Assembly (NCBI GenBank): GCA_002897115.2 | Contig: BCIH01000015.1 | Location: 88,522-152,521 of the forward strand | Reading direction: 5' to 3' | Length of the DNA: 64,000 nucleotides | From: Prototheca cutis | Lineage: Eukaryota > Chlorophyta > Trebouxiophyceae > Chlorellales > Chlorellaceae | Part shown: one piece after another, positions 12,152-23,698 of the stretch | Layout: each line of letters opens with the position of its first letter | Numbering within the stretch: the stretch's first letter is position 1 | Made by a program: the position numbers and the translations under genes | The notes under the pieces: model-generated | What the model saw: the letters and a program-made list of their open reading frames with translations, nothing else | The model's database searches: none | Told to the model about the DNA's origin: nothing

Positions 12152-15100
12152 GGGGGCCACAGCATTCCTTGTGGCGGAGCACGCCAGTGGTGAAGCCCCC
12201 CCGGCACCGACAACCGTACTGTCCTGCATTGCGCAGATCAAGCCCGCCCTGGATGCGATCAGGTCGTTGGGCACCGTGCTGGAGAGCAGCCTGCAGCTGC
12301 TGTTGCCGGTGCTGGTGCGGCTGATCACGCCCGGGGCGTCAGCCGCACCCTTGATCGCCCAGGACGAAACGTTGGTGACGATGCAGGACGTTCTGCCCAA
12401 GATGCAACTTGCAGGTGCGTGCTGTGCGGCAGGTGCCGGCGCGCGCTCGGCTGCCGGCGTGGCGAGCCGCTGCTGCTGCGATGAGAACAGAGCGTGGATT
12501 GTCCGCAGGCAGGCAGACGCACGCACTGTGTGTGTTGCACAGGCATCGACATGCATGGTGACACGCTTGCCTGTGGTCTGACCAACCCCCATTGCCACAG
12601 GGTATAGCTCCGCGATCCTGCACCCGCTGATCCGCCTGCTGGACTCGGAGAACAACGAGCTGCGGGAGAGGGCGCTGGACACGATCTGCTCCATTGCTCT
12701 GGCCGTTGGCCCGGACTTTGCGGTGTTTGTACCCTTTGTGAAGAAGGTGCGGGTTGGGGAATGGGGGAGCGCTCGTGGCGATGGCCTGGCATGCGCCAGA
12801 GGCGTAGACCATCCCCGCCGAAGCTTGAGGCGATGGGCATCATGGTTCAGCATGGAACTGCCGCATCCAATGCTGACGTCGTCCCCGGTCGTCGCTGCAC
12901 CACGCAGGCGGTTGCTCGGCATAGGATGCCACCGCACCCCGCCTTCCTGCGGATTGCAAGCAAGGTCACGCAGCAGGAGGCACCGTGCATGTCTGAGGCA
13001 GAGGACTGGGAACATTGCGCGAGCTTCCTGACCTATGAGCAGGTTGCGTCATACTTGCCGCTCACTGCACGCTCCACGCCAGACTCTCCGCACCGCATGT
13101 CCCTGACACCAGAGGACAGCATGTACGGTACGTCTGGGCCGATGGATGCGGCGGGGCGACTTGATGGCGGGACGCCATTTTGTACTGGTTGCTTGGTGTA
13201 AATTATTTATGGTCACAAGGACAATCACCGGACCCTGTAGCACAGCCACACATGCAGCGCTCCCTCTTTTCATACTGCAGATTACGACATGATGCAACAC
13301 CAGCCGTCGCGTCAGGACGGCATCGGTAGCCTGCGCCGGGCTTGGGAGTCGAGCCAGCGCAGCACCAAGGAGGACTGGGCAGAGTGGATGCGCAACTTTA
13401 GCATCGAGCTCCTGAAACAGTCTCCTTCCAAGGCCCTCCGTGCCTGCGCGCCGCTCTCCCAGGTGAGGACCGATGCTGGGGCTGGCATGGAATGCATGCA
13501 TGATAGCTTGTCCAGGATGGTCGCTGGCGGGAGCTGGTCGGCGTGTGTGAGATGCCAACCCTGCTCGAGCTTCTGGGCAAGCTCTCTTGCATGAACGAGC
13601 TCTTTGACACCCTCCACATCACGCCTCCAGGCCAACCCGGCAATGGCAAGGGAGCTCTTTGCTGCTGGGTTTGTCTCATGCTGGTCAGAGCTGGATGACA
13701 ACCTGCAGGACCAGTTGGTGAGGTCGCTGGAGGCAGCTCTGGCAAGTCCCACAATTCCGCCGGACATTGTCACCGCGTTGCTCAACCTTGCCGAGTTCAT
13801 GGAACATGACGAAAAGGCACTGCCCCTGGATACCAGGTGCGAGGGCTGGATGACATCTGGAGTGCAGGCGAAGATGGTTGGACATGGTCCAGGCAGGATT
13901 TCGGGCAATAGATCTGAGGACTGCTCCGTGCAAATGTCTCTCGACCGAGCGCCATCCCCCCCCACCCCCCCACCCCCACACACACACCAGGACCCTTGGA
14001 GCTCTGGCCGAGAAGTGCCATGCATATGCTAAAGCTCTGCACTACAAGGAGATGGAGTTTGCTGTTGCCCCAGAACAAGCTGTGGAGGCGCTGATCAGCA
14101 TCAATAATCATCTCCGCCAACCTGACTCCGCGGTTGGTATTCTGACGATAGCTCAGAACGAGATGAGGATGGAGCTGAAGGAGACTTGGTGAGTGGAGAT
14201 GGGATAGAATGTCTGTGCGTGCTGGATGGAAGTGGATGCTGCTGTCCCATTGGCGATGTCTCTCTTTGATATCTTGATCTGCAGGTATGAGAAGCTGCAG
14301 CGGTGGGATGATGCGCTCCGGGCTTACCGGAGGAGGCTGGAGATCACGCAGCCAGGGACACCAGAACATTTGGAGGCACTGCTTGGAGAGTGCAGGTGAG
14401 ACCTGGAACTTTGACCCTTTTTTCTTGAGGCCTCTTGTCTACCCCGCTTTGTGATCGTGGGCCCAGGATGATCTGGTGCAACTTGGAGGCAATTAATTAC
14501 AGGTTGTATATGTATTTGGGACATGCCATCCACCCGAAAAAGGGACCATTTTCTTCATACTGCAGGTGCTTGGCGGCGCTTGCAGAGTGGGAAGAGCTCT
14601 TTGTGGTGTGCAGACGCGAGTGGGCCAAGTTGGAACCGCAGACTCGCCGGGAGTTGGCCCCTGTGGCTGCCCACGCTGCCTGGCAGCTCGGGGAGTGGAA
14701 ATTCATGGAGGACTATGTAGACATCATGAAGAGTCAGCAGTACGGAAGTTCAGAGGGCGCTTTCCTTTCAGCCGTTCTTCATGTCAAACGGGAGGACTAC
14801 TCTGCTGCCATGAGTGAGTTTGCGACCGGGCGCTGACTTTGGTGGGTTAGCCGCGTCTGGCCCTCCTTTTTCACAGGCAGGAACTCACACCCCTCGGCTG
14901 CGAACGTTGCACAGGGGATGTCGATCAAGCGAGAGAGTTCCTTGGAACTGAGCTCTCGGCCTTGGTGGGCGAAAGCTACGAGCGAGCATATGGAGACATG
15001 GTTCGGGTCCAGCAGCTGACGGAGCTGGAGGATATCCTGACATACAAGCTGGCAGAACAGGTCACCCGAGGTACGTGGTCCTCTTGGCGCTGCATCTGTT

Positions 15101-18100
15101 TTCGCATGCTGTGTTGCTGTGTCAGGCAGGCCAGGTCTGAGCATGGTCCGCCTCCTCCCCATGGCTTGCAGGTGATCCCAAGATAATGTTGCATACCAAG
15201 CAGTTCACCCACGCGATGTGGAATGCGCGGCTCCAAGGAGTTCAGCGGAACGTTGAAGTTTGGCAGGCATTGCTGAGTGTCCGCAGGCTCCTGCTGGACA
15301 TGCATGAGGACACGGCGACTTGGTTGAAATTTGCTTCCCTCTGCCGAAAGACTGGAAGGAGGAGGTAAGGCAGCAAATTTATTTTCTGCCTTTTTTGTGT
15401 CATCCACACTACTGCGCTCGCACGACAAAAAAACTGGATTCCAAAATGCTGTTTGCTCCTGCAGGCAAAGCGAGGCGGCGCTTAAGAAGCTGCTTGCGGA
15501 CACCAGGAATTTCGCGCGGCTGCATTCATATGAGCGCTTCCATCCGCAGAACAAGGAGCCAGACGTTCTCTTCGCCTGGTACAAGCACCTCTGGGCAACT
15601 GGAGTTCGTCAGGAGGCCTTCCTCGGGGTGCAGGAGCTGGCACAGGAGCTGAACGCCTCCCAGAACATCCGCGGTGGTATGACTCTGGATGAGCCCGACC
15701 ACCTGGTCCTGTCTTCTAAGATTCACCTGAAGCTTGGCCTCTGGAGACGAGCGCTGACTGAGAACTTGAGCGTCAACTCCATCGCATCTGTCATGGCAAA
15801 TCTGAAGGCGGCCACCGAGTTTGCCCCTGATTTCGGCAAAGTCTGGCACCATTGGGCCCTGTTCAACGTGGAGGTACGGGGGGTTGCCACTTGATGCAGG
15901 GCATGCAACGCGGTGGCTGTAGTGTGAAATCGCACAGCAGTGCATTTTGACATTCTCAAGCTCTGTCTGTCTTTCGTCCCCCCTGCAGGCCATGGGATTC
16001 TATAGCAAGTTTGATCCGGCTGCTGCCCAGCGGTTCGTTGCTCCTGCAATTATTGGATTCTTTAGGAGCATTGAACTTGGCCAGACACCCACCGAAGCCC
16101 AGCATATGGGGCAAGCTGTGCGGAGCAACTTGCAGGATATCCTGCGACTGCTCACGCTGTGGTTCCAGCATGGTGCTGCTCCAGACGTTGAGGCTGCGTT
16201 GGCGGACGGCTTCTCCCACGTGAACATTGACACCTGGCTTGTCGTGATTCCTCAGGTAAGATCTTGCGTGATATGGGGGTGGGCTGTGGAAATACTTAAC
16301 GACCATTCTCTACGAGGCAACATCGGACTAGCTCGCTAAGGTCGTCAACTCTTGCCTGCTGCAGCTCATTGCCAGGATTCATACCAAGAGCTACCCTGTC
16401 CGCCGGCTGATCCATTCCCTGTTGGTGAAGATCGGCAAGTATCATCCGCAAGCTCTCATGTACCCACTCTTGGTAGCGTGCAAGAGCCAGTCAACCGCAA
16501 GGAAAACCGCGGCCCAGAGCGTTATGGAGAATGTCCGCCAGCATTCTGCAACGCTCGTTGAGCAGGCGCAGCTGGTCAGCCAGGAGCTCATCCGGATGGC
16601 CGTGCTCTGGCATGAGCAATGGCACGAGTCCCTGGAAGAGGCCTCTCGGTGAGTCTCTCTCTCTGCTCTGCAGTACCACATGATTTCTGGACAGTGGGCG
16701 CATTCTAACCGTCAAGTGCTCCCCCTGTGTTCTACAGGCTCTACTTCGGAGAGAGCAATGTGGAGGGCATGCTGGAGACTCTGCTGCCTCTCCATGAAAT
16801 GATGCGGCAGCAGGGCCCGTCCACGTTGCAAGAAATTGCATTTGTTCAGGTACAGTCTTGTCTGACATGCAGGGAGTTGGATGGGCGATGAATCTTGGGC
16901 GTGCATGGAGCAATTGCCAACTGAAGCGCAGGATCACTGAATGCTTATTCTTTTGCTTCCGTGTTGCAGGCCTATGGTCGGGAGCTTGACGAGGCATACG
17001 AGTGGTGCCTGAAGTACAAGCAATCCCGCAAGGAAGCCGAGCTGCACCAGGCATGGGATCTGTATTACCATGTGTTCAAACGGATTAACAAGCAGCTGCC
17101 CTCACTAACCACGCTGGAGCTTCAGTATGTAGCACCAGCACTGGTTCGAGCAAAGGTGAGGCGTTTGTGTTATCAGTGGGCAAATATGTGCATGGCATCC
17201 AGTGCTGGGTCTGATCCCTGATGAGTTCATTTGCATGAATGCTCCATCCTTGTGCGTTGCACAAACAGAATTTGGAGCTTGCGGTTCCTGGGACGTATAT
17301 CATCGGCGAGGCGATGGTAACAATTGGTAGCTTCAAGCCGCAGCTGCATGTCATCACCTCCAAGCAACGGCCACGAAAGCTGACCATCATCGGCAGCGAT
17401 GGCGCAGATTACATGTTCCTGCTCAAGGTGAGAAACCGGTTGTACCTGGGAGGAGGACGGCGCTGCACTGCATCGCTGCATCGTACGAGGTATTCTCGTT
17501 GCTGAAGGATGTATGAAATGTGTGGCCTCCTGTGCAGGGACACGAGGATCTTCGCCAAGATGAGCGAGTGATGCAGCTCTTTGGTCTTGTGAATAACATG
17601 TTGGCCAACGACCGGATTACTGCTGAGAAGGACCTGACCATCGCGCGCTACGCTGTGATCCCGCTCTCGCCAAATTCCGGACTCATTGGGTGGGTGCCAA
17701 ACACTGACACGCTGCACTCTCTGATCAGGGAGTACCGCGATGCCCGCAAGATCCCGCTCAATGTGGAGCACCGCCTCATGCTGGGCATGGCTCCTGACTA
17801 CGACCACTTGACGATCATCCAAAAGGTGGAAGTCTTCCTGCACTCCCTGCACTCAACCTCCGGCGACGACCTGCACAAGGTTCTGTGGCTCAAGTCGCGG
17901 AACAGCGAGGCGTGGTTAGACAAGAGAACCAACTACACACGCTCCACCGCTGTGATGAGCATGGTCGGCTACATCCTTGGGCTTGGCGACCGCCATCCAT
18001 CCAACCTCATGCTCGATCGATACTCTGGTACGTGTGCGGGTTCAGGGGGTCGGGGTCGAGGGGACGACTTGAACGAGCGCTCGTGCCCATGCTTGACAAC

Positions 18101-18777
18101 TGTCTCATCTCTCGACCCCGCAGGGAAACTGCTGCACATTGACTTTGGTGATTGCTTTGAGGCTAGCATGCAACGGGAGAAATTCCCAGAACGTGTACCC
18201 TTCCGACTCACACGGATGATGGTCAAGGCCTTTGAGGTGTCTGGCATAGAAGGAAACTTCAGGTGAGCGCAGGGGGCGAGAGTGTGCTGAGGGTGTGCCG
18301 GGGGTCAAGACTCCGCACAGAGTTGGCACGCAACCCCCTGGTCCATGTGCTACCCGGTGCAGGGCCACTTGCAATGAGGTCATGAGAGTGCTGCGGAGTG
18401 AGAAGGACTCGGTGATGGCAATGTTGGAGGCATTTGTCCACGACCCGCTGATCAACTGGCGTTTGTTGAACGCCAACGAAACCGTGATGCTTGAGAATTC
18501 AACTCCTATCGATGGAGAGGTCCCGGCCTCTCCGCCCATTCGAGAAATGTCCAAGGAGCAGGCCTTGGCATCAGTCACTGGAGACACTATGGAAGTCCTC
18601 AACGAGCGGGCTGTCACGGTGATGAAGCGCCTGTCTGACAAGCTCACTGGACGGGACTCTGGCCAGGATGACAGGGATCCTGACAGTGTATCTCAGCAGG
18701 TGCAGAGGCTCATCGTTCAGGCCCGAAACCCTGAGAATCTGTCTGTCATGTACATAGGGTGGTGTGCCTTTTGGTGA
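6910..18777 (+). CDS. TOR: Serine/threonine-protein kinase TOR (target of rapamycin)
   Basis: Catalytic core of TORC1, which links nutrients and energy to growth. Thirty-one exons splice in frame to 2496 residues, the usual plant/algal length: 6910-7000, 7099-7228, 7360-7633, 7875-8433, 8620-8868, 9148-9315, 9554-9795, 9944-10639, 10805-10939, 11121-11462, 11609-11816, 11974-12071, 12237-12414, 12601-12746, 12908-13127, 13281-13462, 13631-13836, 13991-14188, 14285-14395, 14566-14813, 14915-15070, 15172-15364, 15465-15873, 15989-16255, 16365-16648, 16738-16849, 16970-17155, 17269-17427, 17538-18027, 18124-18262, 18363-18777. Order: HEAT repeats, FAT, FRB (about 1973-2075, with [13 protein letters not shown] and [10 protein letters not shown]), PI3K-like kinase (loop GLGDRHPSN near 2301, Mg site HIDFGD near 2318), and FATC ending YIGWCAFW. 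The start is the first ATG of the conserved N-terminal exon; 6952 is an alternative. Every splice phase agrees, so the gene looks intact. The 13th and 15th exons are the least conserved. Confidence 0.98.
8901..8938. repeat. (GT)11 plus poly-G tract in TOR intron 5
   Basis: An uninterrupted GT repeat runs straight into 15 G, about 30 bases after the intron donor. Confidence 0.95.
9452..9490. repeat. (GA)n microsatellite in TOR intron 6
   Basis: About 16 GA units followed by a short G run, within the intron between the sixth and seventh exons. Confidence 0.95.
11497..11533. repeat. Poly-G tract with Ns in TOR intron 10
   Basis: G homopolymer of about 37 bases including five Ns, so its true length is uncertain. 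It lies close to the intron donor; the same intron ends C-rich. Confidence 0.95.
12077..12156. repeat. T/G block tracts in TOR intron 12
   Basis: Two rounds of a T homopolymer followed by a G homopolymer (T14-G16, then a T-rich spacer, then T14-G26). The sense strand could form G-quadruplexes. Confidence 0.95.
13955..13990. repeat. C/CA tract at acceptor of TOR intron 17
   Basis: Runs of C broken by A, then CA repeats ending in the acceptor CAG, acting as the pyrimidine-rich part of the intron. Confidence 0.9.
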
Positions 18778-18961
18778 AAGGGCAATTTTCCGTTGTGTGC
18801 TGCCGAGTGCTTACAGTAGGCTAGGCAGCTCCTGTGAACCCTGAAAGTTGCAAGCATGGCTCGGCGCGCTCCCCTTTGCTCTGTAACAGCCTTTCATCGC
18901 AGCGAGGAGCCAAACCTGTCCACAAGAGAAGCTGCCTTGCCTTACAGAACAGCAAATGGTC

Positions 18962-21900
18962 CTAGTCCAGGTCCTCAGAGTCATAGTCAGGGAACTCTTC
19001 ATCCAACATTGTTTCAAGCTCCTCGATGGTGTAAATCTTGGGCACAAATAAAATCTCCTGCAGAGCGGATTTCTCGCGCTCCTCGCAAAATTCATCCACG
19101 AGTCGCTGCAGGAACTGGAGGTCATTGTCAAAAAGCGATGTCTCGCTCAGAGGGGCCGCGAGCTTCAACATGGTCAATGCCCACGAGACAGCATTTCCTA
19201 TGGGGCTCAGCTTGGGATCGTCCACGAGGTACTGCGATCTCATTGTCTCCACCTCTATAATCTTTTGAAGCTGTTCCTCGTATTCCAGTTGAAGCCGATC
19301 CTCCTCCTGCTGCTGATCTTCCAAGGTTGCATCCTTGAAAACCGAGATCTGCGCGCACAGCCAGGGCGAAAGACATGTGGCCGCCATGGGAGGTACGTAG
19401 AATCAGGCGGCCAAGGGGTGTTCCCAGGTACTCACCTTGGTCCTCTCGCGGACATCTATTTCGTCTGGTACGTGGCCCTCCTCGCCCGCGCCAAGTTTAA
19501 TTTCCTTGGTTGTCTCTTTGACGAGGCGCCCATTACGCCATTGTTGCCAGTGCTCGTCCGCATATTCCTGCAGAAAGACATGTGAACTCGAGCACTGTGC
19601 GACATGCTCAGGAGGGCAGTGGTCAGTGCTGTCAATCCCATTGAATCTGATCAAACTGCATGCCATACTTGCCTCTTCGACGGGCGTCTGCGAAGATTTC
19701 TCTGTGGGCGCAAGTGCTTCATCACGCGCCTTTTGAAGCCGCTTTGCCATTTCACTCTTGGTTCCGGCAGTGCTCTTGCCGCGCAGCAGCAGCTCTGCCT
19801 TCAGCTCCTTGTTTGACAGTGTCTCCACGGCAATAGGCTTTCCATCCTTGGTCACAACGCATTTCGTCTCCGCGTCCAAGGCTACATCCCCCACAATGGT
19901 CCATCTTTTTTCCCTCAATGCGCGGCGCCCTGCGTGTGAAGTGCCAGGGTCTGCGGTCAGAGAAAGGCCTGGAGCTGTGTCTGCAGTGCTGCAGTCATTT
20001 CGCCAAGCACGCCGTACACTTGTCTGGGTTGTCGAGAAACTTTTTCTCGATCCAGTGGGTGAAAGGGCTCAGCTCAAACTGAGTGATCTTGTCCAGAATG
20101 GGGCTCAATGGCCGGATGCAGTCGTCCACCATCAGGAGCGTCTGGTACACCTCCTGGGCTTTGCCTTTCATGCTGCGTACAATGAAAATGGCACACAAGA
20201 TTGGCACATGCGCTCAAGACGATCACGCACAAAAGCCCCCTCTTCATCAGCTGACGTGCATGCGCACCTGAGCTGCGCCAGCAATGTGGCGAGGACGTCG
20301 TCACTGACCAGCTCCAGGGCTAGCCTGTCCAAGCGTGGGAGCTGGGCTGCGTACCTCCACGCGCCCTGCAATGCATGGCCAAGGCTCAATTGAGCAGCCG
20401 CCAATTGAGTGGCACACGACATGCAGGACCCAAAGAATCTCTTTCCTGGCGCCCGACACCTGCGACGGCATGTTGCATTGCAGCTGCCCTCGCCGCACCT
20501 CGACGTCATTCAAGCGCAGCATGGCATCCACCATCATGGATGCAAACCGCTTGTTGATGATCAAGCCCAGCAAGTTGATGTCACGCTCCAAGTCTCCAAT
20601 CACGGTTTTCAAATGGTCCAGCCCATCCACGTCAGCTTGCGCCAATGTCTCCTGCACTTGGGGTTCGCACTGGCAACCGGATCAGTCTCGTCGTGCATGT
20701 GACCACTCCAGGTACTCCTCCTCAATCAACCCCTGAATCAAGCTCCGACAACACTGCAGACCTGGAGGGCGTTGACATACATCCGGACGTCACGCTTTGC
20801 CATGGCTTCCTCGGGCAGCCTCATGAGGTAGCCATGCGTTCCTGCATGGGGCCGAGGGGTGGCGCATGTGTCACTGCCGCTGACAAGCTGACACTCGAGC
20901 ACGCGTGCATCCAGGGCAATGACTCACCGTCCTTGCACTGTGCTGCCAGGAGCCTTGCCTTTGCGACGGGGGAGACTGCCACGCCATGTGCCTGGGAAAT
21001 TTTTTTGTGTGTGGGAGGCAGGGACGGATCAAGGCAGACACGCAAGTTGCTCCACCAGGTTGTGTTGCCGAAGGGAGACTAACCCGCACACTCAACATCA
21101 GGACCCAGCTGCACCTGGGCATCCTGCTGGCACCTGCCGGCTTGCTCCACATCTTTGATGTCCAGGAGATAGAGGACGACCAGATCGACGACTTGCTGAG
21201 ATGGCAGAAAGCCCTTTTCCCGACCCTGTGTTAGGCAAGGGACCTGAGAGTGGAAGCCTGCCCCACCCAGACATGGGCAGCCCCTCCACATGACGCAGAC
21301 CACCCCTGGCCCAGAAGCACGCATCGAGCCCTGTGGCCTTTCGACGCAGGACCCCCTGCCAGGCAAAAAGGCCAACGAAACCACAAAGGGCACCCTCGGT
21401 CCAGGCACACCTCCAAGTACACCAAGAGTGCCTGCTCTGCGTTCTGTCGCAGGGCCAAAGCACAGTCGCAGTAGATGTTCCAGGCCTTGCTTGACTGCTG
21501 CACATCGTCCCGGCTGAGCATTGCGTCCACGACCTCATCCAGCCCTTGGAGCACGCAGGCCCGCAGAACCAGGCACACCGTCTCCTCCAGCGGAGTCAAC
21601 CCTGCAGGTTTCATGGGATCGATGAATGAGGTGCTTGCAGGCTTGGGGCCATCGGGCGCAGCATACAGCCTCAATGGCACATCCCCGCCCCCAACACCAG
21701 CCCCCCCTCTCTCCAAGCTGGACTCACGAGCTTGTTCGATGAGCTGCAGCGCTCCGTAAGCGCCCTCTCCGTCCTCGGCCACGGCATGCGCAAACACGAG
21801 TGCGTGGCAGGCGGCGGGTCCCGGGTAGAGTTCCTCGGCAATCATTTGGCCCAGGACAAAGGAGACCTTGTTGAACTTGCCCTTGCAGGACAGGATTGCC

Positions 21901-22304
21901 AGATTCTGGTGGTAGGAGATCCGCCGCGGCTCGGTCTCGTCAATCAAATGCTCGGGGGGGTACATGCCGATGGCAACCACCTCTTGAAAGTGGGCAATGT
22001 CCTCGTCAGACCCATATTCCAGACCATCCATCAGGTAGTCAAACTTGGCGGCTTCCCTGTCATCTTCTCCGTCGGGCTCCTCCTCAGCCCATTCCTCCTC
22101 CACGACGTGCTCGGTTTCCACAGTGTCGCCATCATCCTCAAAGCCAAATTCACTGGTGTAGCTCCTGGGTATCCATCCGCGGTTCAGAGGGCGGGCTGAA
22201 CGTGGCCTGGAGGAAGCACCTTGGAACACGGGTGCCGCTCTGAAGGCCTGTGACGGTCGCCACTGACAGGCTCGAGTGCACGTCAGGCGCCATGCACGCG
22301 ACAT
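18962..22304 (-). CDS. SAP-domain plastid protein, possible pTAC3/PAP1 homologue
   Basis: The start at 22304 opens a basic, Ser/Arg-rich N-terminus resembling a chloroplast transit peptide. Exon 1 (22304-21411, 298 codons) continues with an acidic stretch and helical repeats that look PPR-like. About eight further exons follow. One (about 19910-19680) holds a SAP-like helix-loop-helix (LSNKELKAELLLRGKSTAG, then EMAKRLQKA), and the last carries a coiled coil (DQQQEEDRLQLEYEEQLQK) and an acidic end, DYDSEDLD, with stop at 18964-18962. In plants pTAC3 combines a transit peptide, PPR-like repeats and a SAP domain and belongs to the plastid-encoded RNA polymerase complex; the architecture matches, but I cannot confirm orthology by eye. 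Middle exon borders are approximate. It is tail-to-tail with TOR and head-to-head with the gene at 22562. Confidence 0.55.
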
Positions 22305-22561
22305 AAAGAATTGACTGCGTACTCTCAAACACACACCATTGCAACCAATAACATGCCGCTTGCCCAGCAATGCCTGCTTTTGGCAGGTTCCATCAGCGCA
22401 ACTGATCTTTGCCAGGCGCGATGCAAATCGGAACCCATGCATTGGTACCCGAAGTTTTAGGTCCACAATGTATCGCCTCCAAGTCAGAAACTGGGGCCCC
22501 AGCATATCGAATGAAACGAATCATGCTATTATAGTGTTATCGCCTGAACATCCTTTGTGCC
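22305..22561. promoter_or_regulatory. Compact bidirectional promoter region
   Basis: Only 257 bp lie between two divergent start codons, both opening proteins with plastid-transit-like N-termini. The region is less GC-rich than the flanking exons. No specific motif is claimed. Confidence 0.4.
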
Positions 22562-23500
22562 ATGGCGTCGTGTAGAGGGACGGTGTCATCGAGCGCATGG
22601 CTGGGGACAGGATTCTCCCAGCTGCGAAGCCTAAGGCCACAGAGGGTGCCTGCAAGCGCTCGTTCGTTCCGTGCTTTCAGTGCCGGCCGTGGACTTGGAG
22701 CTGCATCTAGTCGAGCGCGGCACAGCAAAGTGCACGATCAATACAGGTGACCGTTTAGGTGGAGGTGGTGTGCGCGCAAGCCGGGAGCCGAAGTGTGCCC
22801 ACGGGATCCGACGTGCAGGGGATGTGCGCCGTCATCCCCCAGCTTTCAAGGCGCCCCATGACATATCCATTGTGCGTGCAGGGACCGACGGACGGTTCAG
22901 AAGGAGAAAGTGGACGATTTTCTGCAGATGACCAGCCTGGGCGACGTGGCGGACCGAGCGCCGAGCAGTCTGGCGCTGGCACTGTTTGTGCCCATGTGGG
23001 TGCGCTACCGCATCATCCCCAAACCCTTTCTGTACCTGATATTCGTGATTGTTCGATCTGTGCATCAGTTATGGGCCACATGCAAAAAGGCCACCGTGCT
23101 GCAAGGTCAGGCATGGGGCTTCTGGCACCGGGCCACCTCATGCGGGGCTCGCCTTGCATGTTACTTGGATCGATAGCAGGATTGGTCTGGGCAGGGACTG
23201 ACTGGCATGCTCGGCGCTGGCCTGTCACCCCTGCACCCCACCAACAACCTGCTTTCTGTACCGCCTGTCACAGGAGCAAAGCTGGACACGAAGCTGCTCC
23301 AGAGGGCAGGCTTGCCGGGGCGCATTGACCGGGCACGTGTACTGCGGCGGTTGCATTCCAAGCAAGGATTTTGGGAAGATTTCCGCTACCGCTGGGAGCT
23401 TTTTTGGGCAAGGGGAGCATCTGCGAGTGCGAGAGCAGCCCAGGACCCAGGCCGCTCAGAAGTCGGTCCCGAACAGGAGCGTGGCGGCAGCGTGCGGTGA
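22562..23500 (+). CDS. Small putative organelle membrane protein, unknown family
   Basis: Three exons (22562-22746, 22882-23105, 23274-23500) splice in frame to 211 residues. The first about 60 residues are Ser/Arg/Ala-rich with few acids, typical of a chloroplast or mitochondrial transit peptide. A mostly hydrophobic segment follows (LALALFVPMWVRYRIIPKPF, then LYLIFVIVRSV), probably one or two membrane spans. After it comes a basic helix (RIDRARVLRRLHSKQGFWED, then FRYRWELFWARG). I do not recognise the family. Consistent GT-AG junctions and phases argue for a real gene. It ends 198 bp before the RBM25 stop on the other strand. Confidence 0.65.
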
Positions 23501-23698
23501 TTCTTTGACTTGGCAACAGTGACCCTTTTGCTATTATTCTTTGTGTATCTCTTTTCCTTCCAGCCCATTAGACGAGGGCATGGTCAGCATCCAGCGGGGT
23601 TTGCTTGCATCAGGCTCGGGCAACAAAGGGTTGCGCCCCGTCGCATGACACCGGGCTGAGTGGACACAGCTTGCAGCAACGACGCCGGCTGGCATCCT

